Positions 1 through 9,260 of a stretch of 64,000 bases of DNA are shown here, piece after piece. Every line of letters begins with the position of its first letter. Positions within the stretch are counted from its first letter, which is position 1. Origin of the DNA: Hallerella sp964587155 (lineage in GTDB: Bacteria > Fibrobacterota > Fibrobacteria > Fibrobacterales > Fibrobacteraceae). Both the position numbers and the translations under genes were made by a program. Location of the stretch: assembly GCA_964587155.1 (NCBI GenBank), contig CAZPKF010000003.1:97460-161459 (forward strand), written 5' to 3'. The notes beneath the pieces are model-generated. The model did not search any database. It worked only from the letters and a program-made list of their open reading frames with translations, and was not told the origin of the DNA.

Positions 1-109
1 AGCTCAGCAGCCCAAGAAATATCATCAAAAGATTTGTGAAAATGTTTTCCATGCAAGCATAATGTAGAAAACTAAACGCCGAAAGTCTTCCCAAATCAGC
101 AACAAGCAT
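1..109 (-). CDS. possible start of a gene running off the window edge
   Basis: On the minus strand a frame opens with ATG at 107-109, has a second ATG at 50-52, and stays open to the window edge. The second start would give MENIFTNLLMIFLGLL, which resembles the start of a membrane segment. Nothing here identifies a family. The stretch from 110 to 289, downstream of rodA, holds no convincing gene: one minus-strand frame is open for about 40 codons but lacks a start. Confidence 0.2.
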   Translation of the reverse strand, partial: MLVADLGRLSAFSFLHYACMENIFTNLLMIFLGLLS

Positions 110-289
110 CTCTGTCACTGTCTTTCTGAAATGGATGGCAAAGTTTTACAGCCCAGTCGTTCTGATACGCCCCCTAAAGAATCCACGGTGGCGACAACAC
201 CGCTTTCTTTTGGCGTTTCAAATGATTCAACTTTTAAATTCTATTCCCCGTCCGCGGCAGGTGAATTTTTCATTCTCGTCATCACCCGG

Positions 290-1561
290 TTAATTGTAAT
301 TGCTTTCCAGCTGACTCCCCTGATAACGCATGTTCACCAGCAAACCGACAAGCATCATACACGTCAACATAAACGAACCACCGTAAGAAAGGAACGGCAA
401 CGGCAATCCGGTAACGGGCATCAGTCCCAAAGTCATCGAAATATTGACAGTCATGTGAAAAAAGAAAATCGTACAAGAACCCGCCACAACAAGATTCACA
501 AACGGATCCAAGTGCAATCGGCAAATGGAAATCGCTCGCCAAAGGAACAAGAAATACAAGCCCAAAACCGTGACGCAGCCGACAAAACCGAATTGTTCCC
601 CCAACACACTGAAAATGAAATCAGTATGTTCCTCCGGCAAAAACGCCAGATTGGTTTGCGAACCTTCTCGGAAACCCTTGCCAAAAAGTCCTCCACTTCC
701 AATGGCCACTTCAGATTGGATGACTTGATAACCGGCGCCTTTCGGATCCCGCATCGGATCGACAAAAGTCATCACTCGATCCCGTTGATGATCTTCTAAA
801 GAATTCCAGGCGACCGTACTCGCATAACCGCAGATAATATTCAGAGAAAGAATCAAAATGACAAATTTTTTGGGCAACTTGCGCGAGAGCATCACCAAAA
901 ACACAATGCAAAGGAGCAGTCCCCAGAGAACTTGTGAATAGGGAATTTGCGGATACGAGAGAATCACCGAAGCGACCGGACTCAAAAGCAGGAACAAATC
1001 CAAAAGCGAAAGTCCCGCCCAATAAAGCCCGACAATCGTCACCGCCGTAAAAACCAAAGCTGTACTCAAATCCGGCTGTCGCAACACCAACACAAATGGA
1101 ACAAAAAAGATGACCGCAGGAACAACAAATGTTTTCGGCTTCAAAATGTTCACCCGGTGCGTCGAAAGCCATTTTGACATGGCCAAAAGGAACGTAATCT
1201 TGGCGAATTCAGAGGGTTGAATTTTGATTATTCCCAAATCAATCCAACGGCCAGCACCTTTTGCGCTGTCTCCACCGCCAAAAGCAACAAAAGCCAACAG
1301 ACATATCGTAATGAAATAAAGCGGAAAGGCGAGCCGTTGCCAATAATCAATGCGGATAAGGGCAAAACCCGTCGCCAAAAGGCAACCGAACAAAAAGTAG
1401 ATGATTTGCCGAAACCAGTGAGACGCATACCAAGCGCGTTCCGCATTCACCGTCGCCGAATAAACGAGGGTGATTCCCACAAAAGTCAGCGCAAAAACCA
1501 AAATCAAAAAAAGCCAGTCGATTTTCATCGCGTTGTTCAAAAAACGCCCGGAACCTCTCAT
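290..1561 (-). CDS. rodA: RodA, SEDS-family peptidoglycan glycosyltransferase
   Basis: This is a polytopic inner-membrane protein of about 423 residues with roughly ten hydrophobic segments. It carries typical SEDS stretches such as GAGRWIDLG and the C-terminal GLPLPFLSYGGS region. SEDS proteins polymerise lipid II glycan strands, and RodA works with PBP2 in the elongation complex. I chose the ATG at 1559-1561 because it overlaps the mrdA stop as ATGA, implying translational coupling. A longer upstream start would run deep inside mrdA. It is the last gene of the mreBCD-mrdA-rodA cluster. No terminator is obvious downstream. Confidence 0.95.
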   Translation of the reverse strand: MRGSGRFLNNAMKIDWLFLILVFALTFVGITLVYSATVNAERAWYASHWFRQIIYFLFGCLLATGFALIRIDYWQRLAFPLYFITICLLAFVAFGGGDSAKGAGRWIDLGIIKIQPSEFAKITFLLAMSKWLSTHRVNILKPKTFVVPAVIFFVPFVLVLRQPDLSTALVFTAVTIVGLYWAGLSLLDLFLLLSPVASVILSYPQIPYSQVLWGLLLCIVFLVMLSRKLPKKFVILILSLNIICGYASTVAWNSLEDHQRDRVMTFVDPMRDPKGAGYQVIQSEVAIGSGGLFGKGFREGSQTNLAFLPEEHTDFIFSVLGEQFGFVGCVTVLGLYFLFLWRAISICRLHLDPFVNLVVAGSCTIFFFHMTVNISMTLGLMPVTGLPLPFLSYGGSFMLTCMMLVGLLVNMRYQGSQLESNYN

Positions 1562-3982
1562 TTTTTGACCTCCACGGAATCTTTCATCCGCCCCGCAAAA
1601 TAAGCCTCCATCACTTTGCGGCAAATCGGAGCGGACTTAGCACCGCCACCGCCCTCCGCTTCTTGAATGACGGCAACAGCGATTTCCGGATTATCGAGCG
1701 GGGCCACGGAGACAAACCACGCATGTGTTTTTTCTCCTTTTTTCCATTCCGCCGAACCGGACTTTCCTCCTACGCGGACACCGGGAACAGCCGCCCGCCG
1801 CCCCGTTCCTCCAGGATGATTGACAACAGAATCCAATCCGTCAAGAAGAGCGCGGTGCGTTGATTCTTTCATGTTGCCTTCAAAAATTTTTTCAGGAACA
1901 TAGCGTTTCACAATCTGATTGTTGACATCCCGCAATTCTTTCATCAAATGCGGTCGATATACGCCCTTTCCCGTTGCAATGGAACCCGCCAAAACAGCTT
2001 CTTGAAGCGGAGTCACCAATTGTCCCTGCCCAATCGCCAAATTCAAGATCAAACCTCTGGCCCAACGCCAACCATTTCGCCGATTGCGTTCATTGAACGA
2101 TGCGGAATCCGGCAACCACCCCGCCTTTTCTCCTGGTATATCAATCCCCAGCAAATGTCCCAGCCCAAACCGGTATCCAAATTCATTAATGCGCTCCATG
2201 CCGAGCATCAAACCGAGCTGATAAAAATACACATCGCACGAAAGGCGCAAAGAGTTCACCAAATCCAGTCCGCCATGAGTCCCCCAGCATTTTTGATAAC
2301 GCGCTCCAAACGTAAATCCTCCAGTACAAGACTTTTGCATATATGTTGTTGCGCGGACCAAACCATTTTCAAGGCCAGCTCCAGAAGTCACCAGTTTGAA
2401 CGGCGATGCCGGCGGATACACACCGGAAATGGCACGGTTCATCAAAGGCCGCGTAGAATCCAAGGCGACCTTCGCCCAGCCTTTATTGCGCTCACGACGC
2501 TTCAAAGAAAAAATATTCGGATCCATCCGCGGCGACGAAACCATCGCCAGAATCTCTCCATTCCGCGGATCAATCGCAACGACCGCCCCACGAACAGAGT
2601 CCGGCAAAGCCGCTTCCGCCGCCTTTTGCACGTCCAAATCCAACGTTGTCACCATTCTGAGGCCGGGAACAGAGGGCGTATTCTGCATACCTTCGATAAA
2701 GCCGACTTCCCTTCCATAAGCATCGACTTCTACAAACTTCACACCGTCTTCACCCCGAAATTCAATGTCGTATTCTTTTTCAAGGCCCTTTTGACCAACG
2801 CGATCCCCCGAAGAATAGCCTTTGAATTCCGGCTTCGCCAGGCACGGTTCATCAAAGGCCGCGTAGAATCCAAGGCGACCTTCGCCCAGCCTTTANNNNN
2901 NNNNNNNNNNNNNNNNNNNNNNNNNNNNNNNNNNNNNNNNNNNNNNNNNNNNNNNNNNNNNNNNNNNNNNNNNNNNNNNNNNNNNNNNNNNNNNNGGCAC
3001 GGTTCATCAAAGGCCGCGTAGAATCCAAGGCGACCTTCGCCCAGCCTTTATTGCGCTCACGACGCTTCAAAGAAAAAATATTCGGATCCATCCGCGGCGA
3101 CGAAACCATCGCCAGAATCTCTCCATTCCGCGGATCAATCGCAACGACCGCCCCACGAACAGAGTCCGGCAAAGCCGCTTCCGCCGCCTTTTGCACGTCC
3201 AAATCCAACGTTGTCACCATTCTGAGGCCGGGAACAGAGGGCGTATTCTGCATACCTTCGATAAAGCCGACTTCCCTTCCATAAGCATCGACTTCTACAA
3301 ACTTCACACCGTCTTCACCCCGAAATTCAATGTCGTATTCTTTTTCAAGGCCCTTTTGACCAACGCGATCCCCCGAAGAATAGCCTTTGAATTCCGGCTT
3401 CGCCAGCTGCTCTTCCGTAATTTCTCCCGTATAGCCGAAAACATGAGCGGCGAGAGTTCCATAGGGGTAAGATCTTCTCGATTCAACGACTGTCGTTACA
3501 CCGGGAAATTCGAACGACCGCTCCTGCACAACCGAAACCTGTTCCACGGAAGCGTCTTCCAAAATGCGGAGCGTCCCATGCGACTTCCAGGCGCATCGTT
3601 GAAACATCGTATCGACAACAGCGGAATCAAATATGGCATCGCCGGCAGAATCCTTCAAATGGATAATTCGATAAAACAGCGAATCCTTTTCTTCCGATTT
3701 CATCTTGCGGATTTCAGCGGGCAACAGCACAATCTGATACGAAGGCCTGTTGCCCACCAAAAGCGTTCCATGCCTGTCAAAGATCAATCCGCGCTCTGCA
3801 CGGAGTTCTATTTGTCTCAAACGGTTTTCATCCGAACTCTGCAAGTTTTGTTCATAACGGACCGATTGCAAATAAAATAACCGGATAGACAGGCAAAAAA
3901 AGACAATGCCCACCATCACCATGAAAACCAAGGACTTCAAATTCCGGCTAAACAGTTCGTTTTGAGAAGATTTATCGGGCAT
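1558..3982 (-). CDS. mrdA: PBP2 transpeptidase, interrupted by an assembly gap
   Basis: PBP2 crosslinks peptidoglycan during cell elongation, in complex with RodA and MreC/D. The N-terminal part (3982 down to 2996) has a membrane anchor (FMVMVGIVFFCLSIRLFYL) and the PBP dimerisation domain. The C-terminal part (2430 down to 1558) has the active-site SxxK motif as SPFK within YPPASPFKL and the KSG motif in GGKSGSAEW. A 100-N gap lies at 2896-2995, with about 410 bp of the coding region present on both sides. Joining 2996 directly to 2430 restores one frame (MNRA then ISGVYPP) and gives about 619 residues, a normal PBP2 length. I prefer the ATG at 3980-3982 to a TTG at 4001-4003. The start overlaps mreD by 11 bp. 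Confidence 0.93.
2431..2895. repeat. left copy of a duplicated segment flanking the scaffold gap
   Basis: Positions 2431-2840 are repeated essentially identically at 2996-3405. The first 55 bases of the unit occur a third time at 2841-2895, ending exactly where the Ns begin. The 410-bp unit is not a multiple of three, so a real tandem copy would frameshift mrdA. A 55-base overlap next to 100 Ns is what a de Bruijn assembly with k=55 followed by scaffolding would leave. I read this as an assembly artefact. Confidence 0.9.
2896..2995. other. scaffold gap of 100 Ns
   Basis: Exactly 100 Ns inside mrdA. The round number suggests a placeholder and not a measured gap. The flanking sequence overlaps, so the true gap may be zero. 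Confidence 0.98.
2996..3405. repeat. right copy of the mrdA duplication
   Basis: This matches 2431-2840. From here upstream on the minus strand, mrdA reads through normally to its start, so this copy is probably the genuine one. Confidence 0.9.
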
Positions 3983-4466
3983 TTTTACGTGAACGGTCGT
4001 CAAAACGGTTCAACAAAAAGAAGAACAGAGCCCCAAACAGCATCGTGTAAATGCACTCGGGAAGTGTCTTGGACACAAAGAATTCTCCCACACTCGCTTT
4101 GGGAATGCCGATAAGCCAGTAATAAATGAGATCGTTCAACATAAAGGCAAGTCCAAGCAAAGCGACTTTTGTCGCCAAATTCAGCCGGAGAAACTTTTCT
4201 TCAAGCTGCCCTACGCCAAATCCCACACAAGTGAACGCTATCGTTTGCGCCCCCAGCCAATCCACCGAAGAGTAAACGTCTTCCGAGAATCCAGCGAAAA
4301 ATCCCCAAAGCATTCCCGAAACAGGACCACAAGAAATTGCCATGACGACGACAAAAATCAAAACAAAATCCGGTTCCTGCCCATAAAAGACAATTTTCGA
4401 AGCAAGAGTCGTTTGCAAAACGATGGTCACGACAAACAGCAGAAAATGTTTAATGAACTTCAGCAT
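3972..4466 (-). CDS. mreD: MreD, rod-shape membrane protein
   Basis: This 164-residue, highly hydrophobic protein has about five membrane segments and a charged C-terminal tail, as usual for MreD. MreD is an inner-membrane partner of MreC in the elongasome. The assignment rests on size, hydrophobicity and position between mreC and mrdA. Its start overlaps the end of mreC by 17 bp and its end overlaps the mrdA start, consistent with coupled translation. Confidence 0.88.
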   Translation of the reverse strand: MLKFIKHFLLFVVTIVLQTTLASKIVFYGQEPDFVLIFVVVMAISCGPVSGMLWGFFAGFSEDVYSSVDWLGAQTIAFTCVGFGVGQLEEKFLRLNLATKVALLGLAFMLNDLIYYWLIGIPKASVGEFFVSKTLPECIYTMLFGALFFFLLNRFDDRSRKNAR

Positions 4467-5286
4467 TATCCACCATCTCCTGAACAGTCCAATCCGGTTC
4501 TTTTTGCATAATGAACACTTCTTCTAACCGGGTGAATTTTTGGAATGGCTCCAGTTCAAGTTCTGTCACCACATCGATATCGCCCTTGTGCAAAGAACGT
4601 ACAACGCCTACGCCGATTCCTTTCGGATAAATGCCGCCAAGCCCCGAGGTGACAAGCGTATCACCTTCGCGGACTCCCACATAAGAAGGCACTGTCGCCC
4701 GCAAATAATTGACCGATCCCCCATCAAGAAATCCGACGACCCGACTCCGCTGAACCATCACAGAAACGTGTAGCGCCGGATCCGGTAAAAGCTGCGCTTT
4801 GGAATGCGTCTTCGAAACAGCGGAAATACGCCCGACAAGCCCATGGACAGTAAACACGGGCATGTTCAAATTAATTCCGTGTTCCGTTCCCCGATTGAGG
4901 ACAAAAGTCGTCAAAAAACGCCCCGGATTCTTTCCGATGACGCGAGCGGTCACAATGGAATAATTCCAAACGTTGTCAAAATGCACCAGTTCGCGCAGGC
5001 GGTTCGCTTCTTCAATCCCTTCGCGCAAATTATCCCGCTCCATTTTCAAGCGGGCGTTTTCCCGTTTCAATCGATCATTTTCATGCGACAGGGAATGAAG
5101 CCTATTGACAGAAGAAACAACGACTTGCGCCGGATAATAAACAGAAGAAAGCGCTCCCGCGACAAGGGTTTCCTTGCCTTCATTTTCCAAGTGGCGGATT
5201 CCTACGCCAACCAGCAACAAAAGAACAAAGAGTACTAGACCATGCCCTTTAGACAGGACCTTGCCCAAAACGCGGAAGAACTTCAT
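4450..5286 (-). CDS. mreC: MreC, rod-shape periplasmic protein
   Basis: The 278-residue protein has an N-terminal membrane anchor (LVLFVLLLLVGVGIRHL), then a coiled coil (residues about 65-95, LSHENDRLKRENARLKMERD), then the beta-rich MreC domain containing GLVGRISAVSKTHSKAQLL. MreC links the cytoplasmic MreB filament to PBP2 and RodA from the periplasmic side. The ATG at 5284-5286 lies 8 bp after the mreB stop. Confidence 0.95.
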   Translation of the reverse strand: MKFFRVLGKVLSKGHGLVLFVLLLLVGVGIRHLENEGKETLVAGALSSVYYPAQVVVSSVNRLHSLSHENDRLKRENARLKMERDNLREGIEEANRLRELVHFDNVWNYSIVTARVIGKNPGRFLTTFVLNRGTEHGINLNMPVFTVHGLVGRISAVSKTHSKAQLLPDPALHVSVMVQRSRVVGFLDGGSVNYLRATVPSYVGVREGDTLVTSGLGGIYPKGIGVGVVRSLHKGDIDVVTELELEPFQKFTRLEEVFIMQKEPDWTVQEMVDNAEVH

Positions 5287-5294
5287 GTTTCAAA

Positions 5295-6317
5295 TTACAC
5301 GGTAGAAGAAATCAATACCGGGCGGTATTTGTCCAAATCTTCCAGAATCCGGGCAGCACCCTTGCAAACGCAAAGGAGCGGATCATCGATAACATTCACC
5401 GACAGTCCCGTTTCCTTACGGATTCGAACATCCAGTCCGCGAAGTTTAGAGCCTCCGCCAGACATGATGATGCCCCGGTCCAAAATGTCCGCAGAAAGTT
5501 CCGGAGGCGTTAGCGCCAAAGCTTGCTTCACCGCATCGACAATGGCGATTACCGGTTCATTCAACGCTTCCCGAATTTCTTCGCTCCGAATCGTCATGGT
5601 CCGCGGAAGTCCCGCCATCACATCGCGGCCTTTGACTTCCATCGTCAGTTCTTCTTCGAGCGGGAACGCCGAACCGATTTGCATTTTGATTTGTTCTGCA
5701 GAAGTTTCACCGACGACCAAATTGTAAGTCTTGCGCAAATAACTCACGATGGCTTCATCCATTTCATCGCCGCCAACGCGAACAGACGCATTGCACGAAA
5801 TACCATTCAATGCAATGACAGCAATGTCCGAAGTTCCACCGCCAATGTCAACAATCATATTGCCTGCAGGACCGTCGACAGGAATCCCCATTCCAATCGC
5901 AGCCGCCATAGGCTCATGTACCAGATGCACTTCTTTCGCACCGGCCATCCGGGCGGCATCTGTCACAGCGCGTTTTTCCACTTCTGTAATTCCCGACGGC
6001 ACACCAATCACAATGCGCGGTTTCACCAAAAACAGCGGATACTTCTGGACGCGCTTAATGAACGTCGAAAGCAAAATTTCCACCAGCTGGAAATCTGCTA
6101 TCACGCCATCCTTCATCGGGCGAATCGCTTCTGTCGCCCCCGGCGTACGGCCAAGCATTTTTTTCGCCTCACTGCCGATCGCTGTCACGCGGTCATTTTT
6201 CCTATCCATCGCAACGACAGTAGGCTCGTTGATAACGATGCCTTGCCCGGCCACATGGACTAGAGTATTTGCCGTGCCCAGATCGACGCCAATATCACAA
6301 GAAAAAAGTCCAAACAA
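5295..6317 (-). CDS. mreB: MreB, actin-like cell-shape protein
   Basis: MreB is an actin-fold ATPase that forms membrane-bound filaments guiding side-wall synthesis. The 340-residue product starts MFGLFSCDIGVDLGTANTLVH and has the phosphate-1 motif, the phosphate-2 motif (VDIGGGTSDIAVI) and the adenosine motif (IIMSGGGSKLRGL). The start appears to be TTG at 6315-6317. A purine-rich AGAAGGA lies about 8 bases upstream and no ATG fits, so the start codon is non-standard. It heads the mreBCD-mrdA-rodA genes. Confidence 0.97.
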   Translation of the reverse strand: MFGLFSCDIGVDLGTANTLVHVAGQGIVINEPTVVAMDRKNDRVTAIGSEAKKMLGRTPGATEAIRPMKDGVIADFQLVEILLSTFIKRVQKYPLFLVKPRIVIGVPSGITEVEKRAVTDAARMAGAKEVHLVHEPMAAAIGMGIPVDGPAGNMIVDIGGGTSDIAVIALNGISCNASVRVGGDEMDEAIVSYLRKTYNLVVGETSAEQIKMQIGSAFPLEEELTMEVKGRDVMAGLPRTMTIRSEEIREALNEPVIAIVDAVKQALALTPPELSADILDRGIIMSGGGSKLRGLDVRIRKETGLSVNVIDDPLLCVCKGAARILEDLDKYRPVLISSTV

Positions 6318-6348
6318 AATCGATTTCCTTCTAAAAAAATTTTGTGAA

Positions 6349-6379
6349 AATATAGCTAAAAAACAACGCCGTCATTCAA
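6349..6379 (-). promoter_or_regulatory. possible mreB promoter
   Basis: Minus strand: TATATT at 6349-6354 with TTGAAT at 6374-6379, a 19-bp spacer that is slightly long. It overlaps the end of the lipoprotein gene. It would start a transcript about 25-30 bases before mreB. Confidence 0.4.
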
Positions 6380-6741
6380 TTTTTATCCGGATCCCATCCG
6401 AAATGCCACTTCTTAAAATAACGATCCCATTGCAAATAGGTGTTGTCATAGCGATATTTGCGCTCTTCGTACATTTTAACATCCCGATAGATGAAAAATT
6501 CCACATTGGCATATGCGGAATACATCTTGGAATGTTCCTTGTCAAAAAAGCGCAAATCCCGAATCCGATAATACGGCGAATCCAAAAGGGCCTCTTTGTC
6601 GTGGCTGGCCAGCAACGTTTGGGCTACCATGAATTTAAGATCTTCCTGCAAAAAATCCGTAAGCTTCGCTTCGATGTTTTCTTGTGGCTCAGCACATCCA
6701 AATAGCAAAAAAAAGAGGGGAAACAGCAACCATTTACGCAT
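6376..6741 (-). CDS. small lipoprotein upstream of mreB
   Basis: This 121-residue protein has a lipoprotein signal peptide (MRKWLLFPLFFLLFGC) with a lipobox cysteine at position 16. The mature part is rich in Lys, Asp and aromatic residues (YYRIRDLRFFDKEH, KYRYDNTYLQWDRYFKKWHFGW). I do not recognise the family. It lies 58 bp upstream of mreB on the same strand, so it may be co-transcribed with the elongasome genes. Confidence 0.75.
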   Translation of the reverse strand: MRKWLLFPLFFLLFGCAEPQENIEAKLTDFLQEDLKFMVAQTLLASHDKEALLDSPYYRIRDLRFFDKEHSKMYSAYANVEFFIYRDVKMYEERKYRYDNTYLQWDRYFKKWHFGWDPDKN

Positions 6742-6779
6742 GCTTTAAATATAAAAAAGCACCATCCAGAAAATAAACA

Positions 6780-6813
6780 GAACCCCGAAAGTTGGACAAA
6801 ACTTTCGGGGTTC
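6780..6813 (-). terminator. intrinsic terminator after the outer-membrane-protein gene
   Basis: A 13-bp perfect stem (6780-6792 with 6801-6813) has an 8-base loop. The minus-strand continuation is moderately U-rich. It separates the gene at 6859 from the lipoprotein gene. Confidence 0.75.
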
Positions 6814-6858
6814 ACATCAAAGGAACGCTGCCTTTTTCAAAAACGGGAACAATGACGC

Positions 6859-8145
6859 TTAGAAAGAATACGTTGCGTCAACGCGCGAGAACCAGCGTCC
6901 TTCGCCCTGGAACAGATTGCGGAACAAGAAGTCTTCGGCAATTGTCACGTCGATTTTCAGTTTTTCTTCGATGTTGATGCCAAAGCCCCAGCCAATATGG
7001 TCGTCCATGGTGCCATTTCCAACAGGATTGGTGGAAAAGAACGATCCATCATCCGAGCAAATACCGTTTTTCCCCGCATTGTTGGAATTTTTATCGCATT
7101 CCGTATAAAGGACCGCTTTTTGACCGCCCACGCGAATGACAAACCAATCCCACCAAATATTCCGCTCAATACCAAAGCTGATAATGCCACCGATATCATT
7201 GCGCTTGTCCCAATAAGACGTTTCGTCTTGAGAATCATAAGTGGATTCCCCTGTGGAATAGTCAAACGTCCAATCGTGAGCCTTTTGACGGTTCCACACA
7301 AAATCTCCACCCAACCAGAAAAATCCTTTGTCAAGACCTACGTTGATGCCAACGCCTACCTGAGCATGGGTTTCTTTGATACCAGGCGCTTTGATAAAAT
7401 GGGCATTCATCGCCGGGACGATTTCACCATCAATCGCGTCCAACGTAATAAACGCCCGGGAATTGACCAAGTAAGAGAAATCTCCGTCATCAAAGAAATT
7501 CTTATGTTCCGGACCGTATTGAACGCGGGCGATACCACCCGAAAGTTCCCAGTCCATCGTATTCGTCAATTGGAAATTGATACCGGCATCCGCCCGGATA
7601 ACCGAAGCGTATGAATTGGCATCCACCTGATACGTTCCACTCTCTGTTTCATACCCGCCGTCCTGATGGGCAATGTAAACATGCAAACCCAGAGCATTCC
7701 CATTAGAAAAAGTTCCTCCGAGAAAACCGTCAAAATTGGTGACCGTTTTCGGCAAGGCGTGCACCTGATTGTTGTCATCGACATAATACGTCGGCAAAAA
7801 GCGGAAAAGCTTTGTGTCTTCGCGACCGAAGAGACCGCCAATTGAAATTCGCGGATCAGGAGATTCTTCACTGCCCAGGCTCAGCGAAAAAATGCCGCCA
7901 AACGTCGGGTGCTGAGGATCTTTATTCGTTCCCGTAGGCACGTCTTCCAAATACGTTCCAAATCCGCCAATAAGATAATTCGGATAAAGATTGATATTTG
8001 CCGGATTGTCAAAAATACTCACGTCATCCATAATGTACGTGGTGTTCTTGCCCATGGATTCCACTCGGGCGAATGTGGCAAAAGACGATCCAACACCAAA
8101 GATTCCTATGGTCAAACCTAAAGTCGCGGCCGATTTCAAATTCAT
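6859..8145 (-). CDS. predicted outer-membrane beta-barrel protein
   Basis: The 428-residue protein has a signal peptide, MNLKSAATLGLTIGIFGVGS with a likely cut after SSFATFA. The mature protein is rich in alternating aromatic and polar strands and ends in DATYSF, a terminal phenylalanine typical of outer-membrane barrels. An early SIFDNPANINLYPN segment resembles the N-terminal NPA region of PorV/FadL-like barrels. The specific family is not certain. Its first ~52 codons and ~130 bp of upstream DNA recur in the chimeric gene at 8353-9045. Confidence 0.75.
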   Translation of the reverse strand: MNLKSAATLGLTIGIFGVGSSFATFARVESMGKNTTYIMDDVSIFDNPANINLYPNYLIGGFGTYLEDVPTGTNKDPQHPTFGGIFSLSLGSEESPDPRISIGGLFGREDTKLFRFLPTYYVDDNNQVHALPKTVTNFDGFLGGTFSNGNALGLHVYIAHQDGGYETESGTYQVDANSYASVIRADAGINFQLTNTMDWELSGGIARVQYGPEHKNFFDDGDFSYLVNSRAFITLDAIDGEIVPAMNAHFIKAPGIKETHAQVGVGINVGLDKGFFWLGGDFVWNRQKAHDWTFDYSTGESTYDSQDETSYWDKRNDIGGIISFGIERNIWWDWFVIRVGGQKAVLYTECDKNSNNAGKNGICSDDGSFFSTNPVGNGTMDDHIGWGFGINIEEKLKIDVTIAEDFLFRNLFQGEGRWFSRVDATYSF

Positions 8146-8352
8146 CAGTCATCTCCTGTTTTCCCTAAAACTAATTAGACTTTTCCTTTTTCGCAATGAA
8201 AATTCCCAATTCTTTCCAAAAAACGCCACATTATTTTTGTGCCGATGATTTTATGCAGCAACCAGCCCTTCGCATTTCGCACGATCGACTTTTTGTCAAA
8301 TCATTACACAAAAAAAACAATAAAAACGCTCTTTCCCGCCTAAATCTCAGAT

Positions 8353-9045
8353 TTATTCTGCGAAGGTAAACGGAATCGAGACCGTGACGTTGCCCGACTT
8401 GATCTTGCTGAACGTCCAGCGTTTCACCGCATTCTTCACCGCATTGTCGAATTCACCGTAACCAGTGGTCGAGGATGCAATTGAAATACGGATGATGTCG
8501 CCACCCGGAGCAATTGTAACGCGGAGCGTCACCTTACCGGCAAATCCCGGCCGCATCTTCAAGTATTTGTTGTAGATATGGCGCAAGCCTGGCGTACGCT
8601 GACGGACAACTTTCATGATGTCCGCTGCCGAACGGGGAGTGCCACCGGCGCCCATGCCGACATCTCTAGCCGAAGGAGTCTTGATCGTTCCGCGGGCCTT
8701 GGTAGCAATACCTCCACCGCCACCACCGCCGAGAAGTCCCGAAAGACCTTCGCCGGAATCACCGAATATGTCTTTTTTGAGACCTTCGTTAAAGTTCTTC
8801 CTCTTGCAGCAAAGACCTTTGGAAAGGATTCTACCCGTAATCCGAAGACCGGCGACATCTACGTTGTTTGCATCACCGCCGCCGATGTGATTGATATTTG
8901 CCGAATTGTCAAAAAAACTCCCATTATCCCTGAAATAGGCAGCATTCTTGCCCGCGGATCCCTCGAGTGCGAATGAGGCAAAAGACGATCCAATCCCCAA
9001 AATCCCAATGATCAAACCCAAAGCCGCAGCCGATTTCAAATTCAT
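8353..9045 (-). CDS. chimeric protein: barrel-type signal peptide plus TonB/AgmX-like C-terminus
   Basis: Residues 1-52 of this 230-residue product match the start of the barrel protein at 6859-8145 (MNLKSAAALGLIIGILGIGS; FDNSANIN versus FDNPANIN). Residues 63-230 align without net gaps to residues 148-315 of the TonB-like protein at 9261-10208. The shared part includes the glycine-rich linker, KTPSARD and the C-terminal VTLRxTIAPGGDII domain. The junction lies near 8859-8889. The gene also carries the barrel gene's upstream region. The product would be exported with no membrane anchor and no ExbB/ExbD-contacting segment. The frame is intact despite many substitutions. Confidence 0.8.
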   Translation of the reverse strand: MNLKSAAALGLIIGILGIGSSFASFALEGSAGKNAAYFRDNGSFFDNSANINHIGGGDANNVDVAGLRITGRILSKGLCCKRKNFNEGLKKDIFGDSGEGLSGLLGGGGGGGIATKARGTIKTPSARDVGMGAGGTPRSAADIMKVVRQRTPGLRHIYNKYLKMRPGFAGKVTLRVTIAPGGDIIRISIASSTTGYGEFDNAVKNAVKRWTFSKIKSGNVTVSIPFTFAE

Positions 9046-9216
9046 CAGTCACCTACTCTTGCCCCTAAAATTAATTAGACTTTTCTTTCTTCGCAATGGA
9101 AATTTTCTCATCTTGCCAAAAACGCCACATTGTTTTTGAAACGATGATTTTGTGCAGCAAACAGACTTTTACATTCCACGTAATCGAAATTTTCCAGAAA
9201 ATTTCACTAACAAAAA

Positions 9217-9244
9217 AAGGCCGGAAACCACAGTTTCCAGCCTT
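9217..9244 (-). terminator. intrinsic terminator after the TonB-like gene
   Basis: A 12-bp stem (9217-9228 with 9233-9244, one G-U pair) has a 4-base loop and a minus-strand run of Ts. It closes the exbB-exbD-exbD-tonB unit. Confidence 0.85.
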
Positions 9245-9260
9245 TTGTGAAATCACGAAT

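Noticed and set aside
131..799. Plus-strand frame at the start of the window
   Set aside because: It runs opposite the C-terminus of rodA and looks like reversed hydrophobic codons.
2396..3284. Repeated frames around the N gap that look like two PBP2 genes
   Set aside because: They come from the duplicated 410-bp unit, and joining the flanks gives one normal PBP2.
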